DNA from: Bacteroidales bacterium
GTDB lineage: Bacteria > Bacteroidota > Bacteroidia > Bacteroidales > Paludibacteraceae
Reading direction: 5' to 3'
Length of the DNA: 64,000 nucleotides
Assembly: GCA_015061185.1 (NCBI GenBank)
Contig: SUWZ01000001.1
Location: 62,001 to 126,000 of the forward strand
The position numbers were made by a program, and so were the translations under genes. Below are positions 8,211-18,035 of this stretch, piece by piece. The notes under the pieces are model-generated. The model worked only from the letters and a program-made list of their open reading frames with translations. It was not told where the DNA came from and searched no databases. Every line of letters starts with the position of its first letter. Positions within the stretch are counted from its first letter, which is position 1.

Positions 8211-8987
8211 TTATTTATTTTCTAATTCATTTTTGTCCAAAAACTCTTTTGCCAACTGCATGTAACACAATGCTCCTTTCGACTCAGCATCATACATAAC
8301 CACAGGCAATTGAAAACTTGGTGCCTCACTTAATTTAATATTTCTTTGGATAATTGTATCAAAAACCATATCCCGAAAATTAGCACGAACATCCTCGACA
8401 ACCTGATTATTTAAGCGGGTTCTTGAATCATACATTGTCAATAAAAATCCTTCAATTTCTAACGTTGGATTTAGTTTTGACTTCACCAACTTGATTGTAC
8501 TGAGAAGTTGAGCAATACCTTCCAACGCATAATACTCACACTGCACCGGAATAATTGTAGAATCAGTTGCTGTCAACGCATTCAAAGTAATTAAACCCAA
8601 CGAAGGAGAACAATCTATAAATATATAATCGAATTCATCACGAATTTGTTCCAAAACATTCTTCATAAACATTTCGCGATTCTCCAATTGCACCATTTCG
8701 ACTTCTGCTCCAACCAAATTAACATGTGAAGGAATAATCTTCAAATTTTCCAAATCAGTATCACATATCGCTTCATGTGGATCTATACTCCCCACCAAAC
8801 ACTCATATATCGTATTCTTCAAATGACGAACATCAACACCTAAGCCCGATGATGCATTGGCTTGAGGGTCAGCATCTACAATTAACACTTTTTTTTCCAA
8901 CACTGCCAACGATGCTGCAAGATTCACAGTAGTGGTGGTCTTTCCTACTCCACCCTTCTGATTTGCTATAGATATAATCTTTCCCAT
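8211..8987 (-). CDS. parA: chromosome partitioning ATPase ParA/Soj
   Basis: Walker-type ATPase of 258 residues: deviant Walker A KGGVGKTTTTVNLAASLA at about residues 10-27, DADPQANASSGLG (switch) and DYIFIDCSPSLGLITLN (Walker B). It positions and segregates origin regions with ParB. An upstream ATG at 9014 is also in frame, but I choose 8987 for two reasons. MGKIISIANQKGG is the conserved N-terminus, and the -7 promoter box (9012-9019) places the transcript start downstream of 9014. parB follows after 8 bases. Confidence 0.96.
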   Translation of the reverse strand: MGKIISIANQKGGVGKTTTTVNLAASLAVLEKKVLIVDADPQANASSGLGVDVRHLKNTIYECLVGSIDPHEAICDTDLENLKIIPSHVNLVGAEVEMVQLENREMFMKNVLEQIRDEFDYIFIDCSPSLGLITLNALTATDSTIIPVQCEYYALEGIAQLLSTIKLVKSKLNPTLEIEGFLLTMYDSRTRLNNQVVEDVRANFRDMVFDTIIQRNIKLSEAPSFQLPVVMYDAESKGALCYMQLAKEFLDKNELENK

Positions 8988-9011
8988 AAAGACATAATTT
9001 TTATCACTCCA

Positions 9012-9019
9012 CAAATATA
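9012..9019 (-). promoter_or_regulatory. -7 box (TATATTTG) of the parA-parB-DUF5683-mltD group
   Basis: On the minus strand TATATTTG matches TAnnTTTG; transcription would begin near 9005, giving an about 18-base leader to the parA ATG at 8987. Confidence 0.6.
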
Positions 9020-9201
9020 GATAAAATTTTAATACCTACGAAAAGCAACTCGACTTATATACTACTTTAACAAAAATAAAGTATTGACTACCATAGAAAT
9101 AGAAAGTTTTTAATAACTTTTCAACAATTTAATTTAAGTCGAATAAAACAGAGCATTAAAAATTAATTATCAAAGTATGTAAATTACAAAGCACTTTTTA
9201 T

Positions 9202-9209
9202 TAAATTTG
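9202..9209 (+). promoter_or_regulatory. -7 box (TAAATTTG) of valS
   Basis: It matches TAnnTTTG; transcription would start near 9216, about 30 bases before the valS ATG. Confidence 0.55.
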
Positions 9210-9246
9210 CAGTAAAATTTTATAAAAATCTATAACGCATTATTTA

Positions 9247-11916
9247 ATGGAGGAATTAGCTAATAAATATAACCCTGCTGAGGTTGAATCTAAATGGTAT
9301 GAATATTGGTTAAAAAATGATTTTTTCAAATCCAAACCTGATGGTCGTGAACCCTATACGATTGTTATCCCGCCACCTAATGTAACTGGTGTGCTTCACA
9401 TGGGACACATGCTTAACAACACTATTCAGGACATCTTAATTCGTCGTGCCAGAATGATGGGCAAAAATGCTTGTTGGGCTCCCGGTACAGACCATGCATC
9501 TATTGCTACTGAGGCTAAAGTGGTTAATAAATTAGCTCAAGAAGGAATTAAAAAGAGTGATCTTACTCGCGACCAATTTTTAGAACATGCGTGGGAATGG
9601 ACCCATAAACATGGTGGCATAATACTTGAACAATTGAAAAAATTGGGTGCCTCTTGCGATTGGGATCGCACTGCCTTCACTATGGATGAAACTCGCAGTA
9701 AAAGCGTTATAAAAGTTTTTTGTGACCTATACAAAAAAGGACTTATATACAGAGGTGTAAGAATGGTCAACTGGGATCCTCAAGCGCTTACTGCTCTTTC
9801 TGACGAGGAGGTTATATACAAAGAGGAAAATAGCAAATTATTTTACCTAAAATACTACGTTGTAGAAGACTCTGTAGCTCCGGCTAAAGAGGGTGAGATT
9901 ATTCACGAAGATGCAAAAGGACGTTATGCTGTTGTTGCAACCACTCGTCCTGAAACAATTATGGGCGACACTGCAATGTGCATCAACCCTAATGATCCTA
10001 AAAATCAATGGCTAAAAGGGAAAAAGGTAATTGTTCCTATCGTTAATCGTGTTATTCCGGTTATTGAAGATGAATATGTTGATGTTGAATTTGGTACCGG
10101 TTGTTTGAAAGTAACTCCTGCTCACGACGTGAATGACTATATGTTGGGGGAAAAATATAATCTTCAAACAATTGATATTTTCAACGATAATGGAACGCTT
10201 AGCGAAGCTGCCGGAATTTATGTCGGGAAAGATCGCTTTGAGGTTCGAAAAGAGATTGAGAAAGATTTGCAAAAGGCCAATTTATTGGAGAAAGTTGAAG
10301 CCTATACCAACAAAGTGGGGTATTCTGAAAGAACTCATGTCGTAATCGAACCTAAATTGTCTATGCAATGGTTCCTAAAAATGGAGCATTTGGCCAAAAT
10401 AGCTCTTGAACCGGTTATGAAAGATGAACTAAAGTTCTACCCAGCTAAATATAAAAACACCTATCGTAATTGGTTGGAAAACATCAAAGATTGGTGTATC
10501 AGCCGTCAATTATGGTGGGGGCACCGCATTCCGGCTTACTTCTTACCTGAGGGGGGATTTGTTGTGGCTGAGACTGAAGATGAAGCAGTGAAATTGGCGC
10601 AAGAAAAAAGTGGAAATTCATCTCTGACCATAAATGATTTAAGACAAGATGAAGATTGTTTGGACACTTGGTTCTCTTCTTGGTTGTGGCCTATTTCTTT
10701 ATTTGATGGAATAAACAATCCAGGTAATGACGAGATAAGATATTACTACCCTACCAGCGTATTGGTTACCGGTCCGGATATTATCTTCTTCTGGGTTGCC
10801 AGAATGATTATGTCCGGCTACGAATACGAAGGTGACATGCCGTTTAAGAGTGTATATTTCACAGGTATTGTTAGAGATAAAATTGGACGTAAGATGTCTA
10901 AATCTCTCGGCAACTCTCCTGACCCATTGGAACTTATCGAGAAATTTGGTGCCGACGGTGTTCGTATGGGAATGATGTTATCTGCTCCTGCCGGAAATGA
11001 TATATTGTTTGATGAGGCTCTTTGCGAACAAGGAAGAAACTTTAACAACAAAATTTGGAATGCATTCCGTTTGGTAAAAGGTTGGAGTGTGGACAAATCT
11101 TTAGAACAAAGCCAATCTTCTAAAATTGCTACAGAGTGGTTCCAAGAACAACTAAATAAAACAATTGCAGAAATTAATGATTGCTTCGAAAAATATAGAA
11201 TTAGTGAAGCATTAATGGCTGTATATAAGTTATTTTGGGATGAGTTCTCTTCTTGGTATTTGGAGATGGTTAAACCTGCCTATCAACAACCGATAGACGA
11301 AAAGACATACAATCAAACATTAGATTTCTTCGAAACTCTATTAAAGTTGTTACATCCTTTCATGCCTTTTATTACGGAAGAGTTGTACCAAAATATTAAA
11401 GAGCGTAGCGAAAAAGATAGCATAATGGTGAGCTTGCTTCCTACTGAAAAGGGAGTCAAAGATAATTTGATTACCCAAATGGAAACAACCAAAAATATCA
11501 TTGCCGGTATTCGCAATATTCGCGCAGAAAAAGGCATTTCTCCTCGCGAGAGATTCAATATGTTCTTTAAAGGTGATTTCGATGAATCCAACAATGCCAT
11601 TATAATGAAATTGGCAAATATTGATGAAATTGCGACATACAACGGAAATAATGACAATTGTGTCTCCTTTATCGTTGGAACAACTGAAATTTCAATTCCA
11701 TTAGGCAATAATATTAATGCAGAGGAAGAAATTGCCAAAATGGAGAATGAAATAAAATATTTGGAAGGGTTCTTGGTCTCTGTAGAGAAAAAATTGAACA
11801 ACGAAAAGTTTGTTGCCAATGCCAAACCGGAAGTTGTTGAAAACGAACGCAAGAAAAAAGCCGACGCAGAAAGTAAGATAGCTACATTGAAAGCGAATAT
11901 TGCTTCGTTGAAATAA
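9247..11916 (+). CDS. valS: valyl-tRNA synthetase
   Basis: Charges tRNA-Val in the cytoplasm. The 889-residue class I synthetase shows the HIGH-type motif HMGH at residues 51-54 (in [18 protein letters not shown]) and the KMSKS loop near residue 549. The CP1 editing domain contains [12 protein letters not shown] (about 233-244), and the anticodon-binding domain is α-helical. A C-terminal coiled-coil arm (from about 820) is typical of ValRS and separates it from IleRS and LeuRS. Length is normal. Transcription probably ends at the hairpin at 11943-11980. Confidence 0.98.
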   Translation: MEELANKYNPAEVESKWYEYWLKNDFFKSKPDGREPYTIVIPPPNVTGVLHMGHMLNNTIQDILIRRARMMGKNACWAPGTDHASIATEAKVVNKLAQEGIKKSDLTRDQFLEHAWEWTHKHGGIILEQLKKLGASCDWDRTAFTMDETRSKSVIKVFCDLYKKGLIYRGVRMVNWDPQALTALSDEEVIYKEENSKLFYLKYYVVEDSVAPAKEGEIIHEDAKGRYAVVATTRPETIMGDTAMCINPNDPKNQWLKGKKVIVPIVNRVIPVIEDEYVDVEFGTGCLKVTPAHDVNDYMLGEKYNLQTIDIFNDNGTLSEAAGIYVGKDRFEVRKEIEKDLQKANLLEKVEAYTNKVGYSERTHVVIEPKLSMQWFLKMEHLAKIALEPVMKDELKFYPAKYKNTYRNWLENIKDWCISRQLWWGHRIPAYFLPEGGFVVAETEDEAVKLAQEKSGNSSLTINDLRQDEDCLDTWFSSWLWPISLFDGINNPGNDEIRYYYPTSVLVTGPDIIFFWVARMIMSGYEYEGDMPFKSVYFTGIVRDKIGRKMSKSLGNSPDPLELIEKFGADGVRMGMMLSAPAGNDILFDEALCEQGRNFNNKIWNAFRLVKGWSVDKSLEQSQSSKIATEWFQEQLNKTIAEINDCFEKYRISEALMAVYKLFWDEFSSWYLEMVKPAYQQPIDEKTYNQTLDFFETLLKLLHPFMPFITEELYQNIKERSEKDSIMVSLLPTEKGVKDNLITQMETTKNIIAGIRNIRAEKGISPRERFNMFFKGDFDESNNAIIMKLANIDEIATYNGNNDNCVSFIVGTTEISIPLGNNINAEEEIAKMENEIKYLEGFLVSVEKKLNNEKFVANAKPEVVENERKKKADAESKIATLKANIASLK

Positions 11917-11942
11917 AATAATTTTTATTACCCAATAATTTA

Positions 11943-11980
11943 AAGAGGGTGTATCAAAATAGATATGCCCTCTTTTTTTT
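11943..11980 (+). terminator. valS terminator, also an IS-end-like hairpin
   Basis: AGAGGGTGTATC pairs (two G-U) with GATATGCCCTCT, loop AAAATA, then eight T. The sequence is almost the same as the left terminus of the IS1182-like element at 37747, including the loop. Confidence 0.85.
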
Positions 11981-12052
11981 GCTTTATCACTGGAAATCAT
12001 CCATTACTCACCATATAGAGTATAATATGTTTTACAATGTAACTGATAAAAT

Positions 12053-12430
12053 ATGATAAACTACAATGACATAACAGAAATTGCTATTTTGTCACCCTTT
12101 AGGGCTCAAGCTGCCAATATACGAAGACATATTGGCAAAAACGGATATATAAATGAGGAGAATCGGAATTTACTTGCAATTGATACCATTGATAAAATGC
12201 AAGGACAAGAAAGAGAGGTTATCATATTCTCCCTTGCTGCCGGCAATATTGAGTATATGACCGAAATGGCAGATTTTTTATACAATCCCAATAAACTTAA
12301 CGTTGCTTTTTCAAGAGCTAAGTCTAAACTAATAATTGTCGGAAACATAGACAAACTAAAATATATAGATACAGAAAAGTTCCCACATGTTAAGAAAATG
12401 TTAAACTCTCAATATGTGAAATTAATTTAA
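12053..12430 (+). pseudogene. C-terminal fragment of a superfamily I DNA/RNA helicase
   Basis: The 125-residue open frame carries only the last motifs of a Dna2/Upf1-like SF1 helicase. These are ILSPFRAQAANIRRHI, IDTIDKMQGQEREVIIFS (motif V region) and LNVAFSRAKSKLIIVGN (motif VI). The Walker A/B half is missing, and a stop codon lies immediately upstream in frame (12047-12049), so the ATG at 12053 is probably fortuitous. It is a remnant of a larger gene, perhaps from a defence or mobile locus. It sits between two IS-end-like hairpins at 11943 and 12858, consistent with decay after rearrangement. Confidence 0.75.
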
Positions 12431-12458
12431 CGATAGTCGTTTACACAAATTTGAACTT

Positions 12459-12608
12459 TTATCGCATTGTTAATTTATAAATACAACCACGTATCTTCGT
12501 TTCTAATAATTTTTCTTTTTTTAGATATTGAATAATTTTTTGTTGATACAATCCTCCGCCAAGAATACTTAAAGTAACCCAAGGTACTCTTTGAGGTGTT
12601 TTCTTCAT
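12459..12608 (-). CDS. small hypothetical protein (49 aa) or gene remnant
   Basis: ATG at 12608 to TAA at 12459. The product begins MKKTPQRVPWVTLSILGG and is very basic (KKEKLLETKIRG). I do not recognise it. It lies in the debris region between the helicase fragment and the aldehyde dehydrogenase gene. The run of sensible codons is short, so this could be chance or a fragment. Confidence 0.2.
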   Translation of the reverse strand: MKKTPQRVPWVTLSILGGGLYQQKIIQYLKKEKLLETKIRGCIYKLTMR

Positions 12609-12857
12609 ACTATCACTATTATTATAGCAATAATAAAACTGTATATGATTACTAGTGATATAGTCTATATTTCGCTATAAATAATAGTTATTGGTTTTCG
12701 ATTACATAAATCAACCTTAACAAACGTCACAAATTACGAACGAAAAAAATGCTTTTTCTTCGTTGTATTGAGTTATGTTGTGAGCGTCATTGCCGAGTGC
12801 GCACAACTCCGTCCATACGGAGAAAAACAGAATATCATCGGCTAAACATATCGTAAT
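12609..12857. other. intergenic debris region
   Basis: No gene recognised. A small GC-richer palindrome CTCCGT-CCAT-ACGGAG occurs near 12806-12822, of unknown role. Confidence 0.3.
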
Positions 12858-12893
12858 GAGGGTGTCTCAAAATTCAATTTCTGAAGCACCCTC
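12858..12893. repeat. IS-end-like hairpin, solitary copy
   Basis: GAGGGTGTCTCAAAATTCAA onwards is almost identical to the reverse complement of the right terminus of the IS1182-like element (38659-38694), with arms GAGGGTG / CACCCTC. No transposase is adjacent. It lies just past the end of the leftward aldehyde dehydrogenase gene. Confidence 0.75.
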
Positions 12894-12923
12894 TTTTATA
12901 TTTCTTAAATTACCACAAATGCT

Positions 12924-14306
12924 TTACAACAACTTTTTAATCCATTTAAAATATTTGTATGGCATGTAACGAAGTGGCAAATCGAAACACTTTGGAGTTG
13001 TAACAACTGTCCGTCTGTGCGAGAATGCAAGAAAACTATCTCTTCCATGATAACTACCCATACCAGAATTACCCACTCCACCGAAAGGGACATTTTCATT
13101 GGCAATATGCATAATGGTATCATTGATACATGCACCTCCGGATGATGTTCTACGAATCAGTTTCCACCCCCTCTTCTCATCTCCAAAATAATATAAGGCC
13201 AAAGGTTTATCACGCTCATTCACAAATTGTATCACCTCATCAATATCCTCAAATTCATGAAGCGGGAATATCGGTCCAAAAATCTCTTCTGTCATCAAAG
13301 GGGAATCCATTGCAACATTTTCTATCAATGTTGGTTCGATATAACGGGTATCTCTATTACTTCTTCCTCCAACAACCACATCACCGTCGTCCATATAAGA
13401 AAGGACTCTATCAAAAGCTCGGTCATTCACTAAACGTACATAATGCAAACTTTTTTCCACATCCTCTCCATGCATATTTTTCAACTCCTCTTGAAAAGCC
13501 TTTATAAATGCCTCCTTAACCGATTTATGAACAAATAGATAATCCGGTGCAATGCAGGTCTGACCGCTATTTAGAGTCTTTCCAAAAACAATACGACGTG
13601 CAGCAATTCTGACATTACATTCCCTATCCACAATACAAGGACTTTTTCCTCCCAATTCTAAAACCAAAGGCGTTAGATACTGAGAGGCAGCTTTCATTAC
13701 CAATTTGCCCAACGAAGGACTTCCGGTAAAGAAAATCAAATCATACCGATACGACAATAATTGGGCATTCACCTCACGATTTCCCTGAACAACAGCAACA
13801 TACTCTTCATCAAAAGTTTCTGCAATCATTTTTTCGATAACAGATGAGACGGTTGGAACATACGGAGATGGTTTTAGTATAGCCGTACAACCAGCAGAAA
13901 TGGCTCCAACCAAAGGGTTTAATAACAATTGAACTGGATAATTCCATGGAGCAATTATCAGTGCATTTCCCAATGGTTCCTTCACAATATATGTTTGAGA
14001 AGGGAACATCTTAAGAGGTGTTGAGACTTTTTCACGGGATGCCCAATCTTTAAAATTGTCTAAATGATTCTTTATTTCTCCATAGACTATACTGATTTCA
14101 GTCATATAAGCCTCTTCATACGACTTATGCAAATCTACATATAAAGCATCAGACAACTCTTTCTCCCAGTGTTTCATTGCTTTTAATAAGCGTTTCAACA
14201 TTTGTTTTCTGAAGCCCAATTTCAAAGTTGACTCTCCTCTATAATATCCCCTTTGTTTTACTATTATCTCTTCAATTCTCGAAGCCGTTGTATTCTGAAT
14301 ATTCAT
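12924..14306 (-). CDS. aldehyde dehydrogenase family protein
   Basis: This 460-residue NAD(P)+-dependent aldehyde dehydrogenase resembles the class-3/YwdH/AlkH group that oxidises medium- or long-chain aldehydes. Motifs seen: APWNYPVQLLLNPL (cofactor binding), FFTGSPSLGKLV, LELGGKSPCIV with the general-base glutamate, and GKTLNSGQTCIAPDY with the catalytic cysteine near residue 248. The C-terminal end has a hydrophobic/basic tail (YMPYKYFKWIKKLL) that may touch the membrane, as in fatty aldehyde dehydrogenases. It starts 2 bases after the stop of the upstream SDR gene, so the pair probably oxidises related substrates. Exact substrate unknown. Confidence 0.92.
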   Translation of the reverse strand: MNIQNTTASRIEEIIVKQRGYYRGESTLKLGFRKQMLKRLLKAMKHWEKELSDALYVDLHKSYEEAYMTEISIVYGEIKNHLDNFKDWASREKVSTPLKMFPSQTYIVKEPLGNALIIAPWNYPVQLLLNPLVGAISAGCTAILKPSPYVPTVSSVIEKMIAETFDEEYVAVVQGNREVNAQLLSYRYDLIFFTGSPSLGKLVMKAASQYLTPLVLELGGKSPCIVDRECNVRIAARRIVFGKTLNSGQTCIAPDYLFVHKSVKEAFIKAFQEELKNMHGEDVEKSLHYVRLVNDRAFDRVLSYMDDGDVVVGGRSNRDTRYIEPTLIENVAMDSPLMTEEIFGPIFPLHEFEDIDEVIQFVNERDKPLALYYFGDEKRGWKLIRRTSSGGACINDTIMHIANENVPFGGVGNSGMGSYHGRDSFLAFSHRRTVVTTPKCFDLPLRYMPYKYFKWIKKLL

Positions 14307-14308
14307 AA

Positions 14309-15121
14309 CTAACTTTTTTTACGTCCTGTAAAATTATCCATCGTATGGTAAACTCCACAAACATTACCAATAATAAAATCAAACCATGAAAAAGGTAAAA
14401 TTCCCTGCAAAAAGCGAATAAAATGAAACCCGAAAGGCATTCCCTTAAAGTTCCGGTCACTTTCGATTGCTTTGATGATTTTATTCGCAACTTTTTCGGG
14501 TTCTAAAATAGGAAATAAACGAGATTGCACCCCATCAAACATACCTGTGCTGATATAATAAGGAGCGATGGTAGTACTTTTCACACTACTCTTCATCTCT
14601 TTTAACTCGATACGAATAGACTCCGACCAACCTAAAGCAGCCCATTTGCTTGCCGCATAAACAGACATTCGAGGATTAGAAAGCATTCCTGCAGCAGAGG
14701 CAATAGTACAAACATGTCCTCTATTTCTTACTACCATATCTTTTAAGAAAGGAAGTGTAACATACATTGGAGCAATGGCATTGATTTTCATTGTTCTATC
14801 AATATCTGAAACATTCAGATTGAAAAAATGATTGTTACTCGTAACCACTCCGGCACAATTAATCAAAATATCAACATCACCACACTCGTTCTTCACTGTT
14901 TGGTAGGAGTGTTGTACCATTTCAAAATCTGCTACATCAACACGATATCCATAAACTTTCCCCTTAGGAGAAAATTCTGCCACAACTGCATCCAGATTTT
15001 CTTGGTTAACATCCCAAATAACCAAACTATCAGCTCCTTTTTCTAAAGCAATTCTGCCCATGATTTTTCCTATCCCGGAAGCACCTCCGGTAATAAGAAC
15101 TTTTGTTCCTTTAATCTTCAT
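14309..15121 (-). CDS. short-chain dehydrogenase/reductase (SDR) family oxidoreductase
   Basis: A classical SDR of about 270 residues: NAD(P)-binding TGGASGIGK near the N-terminus, NCAGVV in β4, the catalytic YAASK (Tyr-x-x-x-Lys) and the upstream Ser in IASAAG. The C-terminal part is hydrophobic (FGFHFIRFLQGILPFSWFDF), suggesting a membrane-near, lipid-type substrate. An ATG at 15130 gives three extra residues; 15121 (MKIKGTKVLITGG) is preferred because SDRs begin just before the Rossmann strand. It is coupled to the aldehyde dehydrogenase gene downstream; a shared lipid alcohol/aldehyde pathway is inference. Confidence 0.92.
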   Translation of the reverse strand: MKIKGTKVLITGGASGIGKIMGRIALEKGADSLVIWDVNQENLDAVVAEFSPKGKVYGYRVDVADFEMVQHSYQTVKNECGDVDILINCAGVVTSNNHFFNLNVSDIDRTMKINAIAPMYVTLPFLKDMVVRNRGHVCTIASAAGMLSNPRMSVYAASKWAALGWSESIRIELKEMKSSVKSTTIAPYYISTGMFDGVQSRLFPILEPEKVANKIIKAIESDRNFKGMPFGFHFIRFLQGILPFSWFDFIIGNVCGVYHTMDNFTGRKKS

Positions 15122-15165
15122 ACAAAACAATTAAACTTAAAACAACATCTATAAACTACAATGTG

Positions 15166-15173
15166 CAAATTTA
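15166..15173 (-). promoter_or_regulatory. -7 box (TAAATTTG) of the SDR-ALDH operon
   Basis: It matches TAnnTTTG on the minus strand and gives a leader of about 38 bases. A second match (TAACTTTG, minus strand) lies at 15233-15240. Confidence 0.5.
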
Positions 15174-15382
15174 GTTAAAACCATCTGAACGAAATTTATA
15201 GACACTTACTATACTAACAATAAATCAAGCGACAAAGTTACTGATTTTAACTAGTATAATGCAATATTTATGATATAATTTAAAGTCTGATTCTATAAAT
15301 TGCGATTTTTATTATTTGCGTCATATTCTCCATTATGGATGCTTTTGAAAACATCTTTAAGAATGAATTCGCAATTTTATAA

Positions 15383-16576
15383 TTACTTTGCAACCTGCTT
15401 TTTGTCAAAGAAATATGCAACCCCAAGCACCAACGAACAAACAAGATTTGCCATTAAGTTCACCCAACAAGCTCCTTCCACCCCAAGCATTGGAACCAAA
15501 ACTAAAGAAAGGACAAACGCAACAACAACTCCCGAGAATGACTTTAAAATCAAAATTTTCAGTTCTCCAAAAGCAGAAAAATAATGCCCCCAAACATTGG
15601 AAATAGCAACAGCCAACACACCTGGAGAAAGAAACATTAAAATCGATTTAGCCTCAACAAACTCATCACCAAAAACCCAACCATAGAGAGAAGGTGGTAT
15701 AATAAATGCTATCAATAAAAACAACAATGTAACACCGCAGCACAACCATGCCATTTTAGTTGTAACACTCCTCGCCTCTTGATTTTTATTCTGACTCAAC
15801 AATTGCGAATATTGAACAGTAGAAATACTTCCGCTTAACTTCCATACAATTTCAGACAAAGAGACTCCTATCGAGAAAATTCCAACAGCTGCCAATCCGG
15901 AATAATATCCTAAGAAATAATAACTTAAACGATAATTAAAAAATTGCAAAAAATTACTCAACTCTGTTTGCACTCCAAATTTAAGCAACGAGATAGTCAC
16001 CTCTTTATACGAATTTTTAGAGATAAGCAATGGTGTATCATTCATAAAAAAACAAAGACTCAACAAAACCATCAAGGATGTACATTGCGCATAAAAATAG
16101 GAAAAATAAGAGGAGTCAAACAAATAAAAAATCATCAAGAACAAGATCATTAAAAGAGGTTGTAAGACAACAACAAGATTATATCTGTTAATAGATTGTT
16201 TACCTACAAACAGCGAATTAAAGAAGGTGATACACCCTAGTAAAGTAGAAGAAATAAATAAAAATAACGAATACTCTGTTCTCCCTAAAATATGAAAAGA
16301 AACAGCCCCAAAAAAAGAGAGAATAAAAGCCCAAAGGAATACAGGAAGAAACAAATCGGCTGGCAGAAATTTTCTCAAATTAAAAGAGGTACTACTTCCT
16401 GAAAAAACAGATGTAAAAATAGAAATCAACCCCAAATCGGTGGCAAATAGAGCTATCAGCCCTCTACCTTCAGCCCCCCACAATCTTGTTGTAGCCAACA
16501 CTAACAAGAAATTGAGAATCAACAAAGCAGCCCTACTCAACATCGTAAACAATATATCTCTCTTCACCTTACTCAT
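15383..16576 (-). CDS. polysaccharide flippase-like multispanning membrane protein (MATE/Wzx superfamily)
   Basis: The 397-residue protein has about twelve hydrophobic helices and the N-terminal pattern of O-antigen/teichoic-acid flippases (RDILFTMLSRAALLILNFLL, TTRLWGAEGRGLIALF). Members of this superfamily flip undecaprenyl-linked oligosaccharides across the inner membrane. Its start overlaps the end of the upstream glycosyltransferase gene by 8 bases, so the two are translationally coupled, consistent with a small surface-glycan module. There are no clear initiating or polymerase genes nearby. Confidence 0.82.
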   Translation of the reverse strand: MSKVKRDILFTMLSRAALLILNFLLVLATTRLWGAEGRGLIALFATDLGLISIFTSVFSGSSTSFNLRKFLPADLFLPVFLWAFILSFFGAVSFHILGRTEYSLFLFISSTLLGCITFFNSLFVGKQSINRYNLVVVLQPLLMILFLMIFYLFDSSYFSYFYAQCTSLMVLLSLCFFMNDTPLLISKNSYKEVTISLLKFGVQTELSNFLQFFNYRLSYYFLGYYSGLAAVGIFSIGVSLSEIVWKLSGSISTVQYSQLLSQNKNQEARSVTTKMAWLCCGVTLLFLLIAFIIPPSLYGWVFGDEFVEAKSILMFLSPGVLAVAISNVWGHYFSAFGELKILILKSFSGVVVAFVLSLVLVPMLGVEGACWVNLMANLVCSLVLGVAYFFDKKQVAK

Positions 16577-17654
16577 CTCTCACTTTATTTATAAAATCAA
16601 CAAAAGAATCTTCAATCTTTGACCAGTCATATTTATTCTTCGCCAAGAATTCTGCATTTTGACAATGCTCTACATATAATTCTTCTTGGTCTATATAGTT
16701 TAAAAGAGCCTCAACAACCTGCTTCTCGTTAGATGGTTCTACTAAGACCCCGAATTTATTAATCTCCGGAACCCCTAAAGGAATTGCTTTTAAATGCGAA
16801 TAGATAACCACGCGCCCTGCCGCCATATAATAAAATAATTTTATAGGTAAACAGCGCGTATTTTCAAAATCAATTTTTCTTAAATCGAAATAAATATCTG
16901 CATCCCCTATTTGGGAACAAAAATCTGTAAAAGAAAGATAGCCACACCAATCTAATTTCACGTTGGATGGCAAGAGATGTTCGATCATAGGTTTATCTGA
17001 AGAAAACAGTTTAAATACGAAGGAATGATTTTGTCTGTTTTGTGCGGCCTCAGTAATTACTGATAAAACCTTATTAAACCCTTTTTCGTCAGACAAACTT
17101 CCGGAATAACACAATTTCCATTCTGCATCTTTCTTCCTTATGGGGAAACGTTTTATTTCATTAAAAGTCGCATAATAAGACAAATTGAGATGCTTTTTAG
17201 AAGGAAATACAAGACGAAAAGGGAGTGCCTTATGATGTTCCCCGAAAATAAATGCCGAAGTCAGGAAACCTGCCAAGCAAGAAAATAGAGACAATGCAAG
17301 CCATTTAAATGGTCTGAGAAAAAGCGAGCAATTCGTCATATTTTTTTTTGACGGAATCCACTCTGTCACATCATACACAATGCGAACATCTGTGTCATTA
17401 CATCTTTTGTAACGAAATGCAGCAAAAATAACAATGGGAGAATCTCCCACAATGACTCTCGGTTTTTTCTTCACAAAGACCTTGATAAAATGAGCCATCT
17501 TTTCCTTCAAAGAAAAAGTTCCATTCATCAAACCATCGTCAATCAAAGAGACAACAGAAGTTTGAAACCCATGTCTATTCAGGGTCTCCATCTGTTGAAA
17601 GAAAACTCTTTCATCTTCTGCTCTATGAATTGATAATGCAAATAAAACCATCAT
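16569..17654 (-). CDS. glycosyltransferase family 4-like protein
   Basis: About 361 residues. The N-terminal strand VLFALSIHRAEDERVFFQQ, the middle RVIVGDSPIVIFAAFRYK, and the C-terminal sugar-nucleotide-binding half are all compatible with a GT-B transferase. The C-terminal half includes WKLCYSGSLSDEKGFNKVL, VKLDWCGYLSF and a conserved acidic pair in FGVLVEPSNEKQVVEALL. An in-frame ATG at 17723 exists but lies inside the ferredoxin terminator and upstream of a -7 box at 17660-17667. The start at 17654 (or 17651) is therefore preferred. Coupled with the flippase downstream. Donor and acceptor sugars are unknown. Confidence 0.82.
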   Translation of the reverse strand: MMVLFALSIHRAEDERVFFQQMETLNRHGFQTSVVSLIDDGLMNGTFSLKEKMAHFIKVFVKKKPRVIVGDSPIVIFAAFRYKRCNDTDVRIVYDVTEWIPSKKNMTNCSLFLRPFKWLALSLFSCLAGFLTSAFIFGEHHKALPFRLVFPSKKHLNLSYYATFNEIKRFPIRKKDAEWKLCYSGSLSDEKGFNKVLSVITEAAQNRQNHSFVFKLFSSDKPMIEHLLPSNVKLDWCGYLSFTDFCSQIGDADIYFDLRKIDFENTRCLPIKLFYYMAAGRVVIYSHLKAIPLGVPEINKFGVLVEPSNEKQVVEALLNYIDQEELYVEHCQNAEFLAKNKYDWSKIEDSFVDFINKVRDE

Positions 17655-17659
17655 AACAG

Positions 17660-17667
17660 CAAAGATA
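17660..17667 (-). promoter_or_regulatory. -7 box (TATCTTTG) of the glycosyltransferase-flippase operon
   Basis: It matches TAnnTTTG on the minus strand and would start transcription at or next to the preferred ATG, implying a leaderless or nearly leaderless mRNA. Confidence 0.4.
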
Positions 17668-17699
17668 GCACAATTAGCTGAAAATTGATTTAGAACAAA

Positions 17700-17731
17700 C
17701 AAAAAGGGCATGCCCGAAAGCACACCCTCTC
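17700..17731 (-). terminator. terminator of the ferredoxin gene
   Basis: On the minus strand AGGGTGTGC pairs with GCATGCCCT (two G-U), then TTTTTG. The stem starts GAGGGTGT, resembling the IS-end-like hairpins elsewhere in the window. Confidence 0.75.
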
Positions 17732-17754
17732 CATTTTTCGATTAATCGACCCGA

Positions 17755-17925
17755 TTACTCTGCTAATGAGATAGCTCCTGCAGGACAAGCGTCTGCACAA
17801 GTACCACACTCAGTACAAGCATCAGCATCAATCTTATAGATATCGCCTTCAGAGATAGCCTCTACCGGACACTCTCCAATGCAAGTACCACAAGCAACAC
17901 AATCTTCACTAATAACGTAAGCCAT
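17755..17925 (-). CDS. ferredoxin, 2[4Fe-4S] (56 aa)
   Basis: The ATG at 17923-17925 and TAA at 17755-17757 give a 56-residue bacterial ferredoxin. It has two complete cluster motifs: CVACGTCIGECP at residues 9-20 and CTECGTCADACP at residues 38-49. It begins MAYVISEDC. It carries low-potential electrons in anaerobic metabolism, for example with pyruvate:ferredoxin oxidoreductase or hydrogenases. Length and motif spacing are those of clostridial-type ferredoxins. It has its own promoter and terminator, so it is monocistronic. Confidence 0.96.
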   Translation of the reverse strand: MAYVISEDCVACGTCIGECPVEAISEGDIYKIDADACTECGTCADACPAGAISLAE

Positions 17926-17954
17926 AATTTTTTCTTTTTTAAAATTTCACACCG

Positions 17955-17962
17955 CAAATGTA
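17955..17962 (-). promoter_or_regulatory. -7 box (TACATTTG) of the ferredoxin gene
   Basis: It matches TAnnTTTG on the minus strand; the leader would be about 23 bases. Confidence 0.6.
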
Positions 17963-18035
17963 ACTCTTTTGTTAGAATTCAAAAAGAATTTTAGGTATAT
18001 TTTTCAAAAAAATTCCAAATTAATTTCTAACCAAT

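Noticed and set aside
7321..9019. parS site near parAB
   Set aside because: No TGTTTCACGTGAAACA-like palindrome was seen here or elsewhere in the window by eye.
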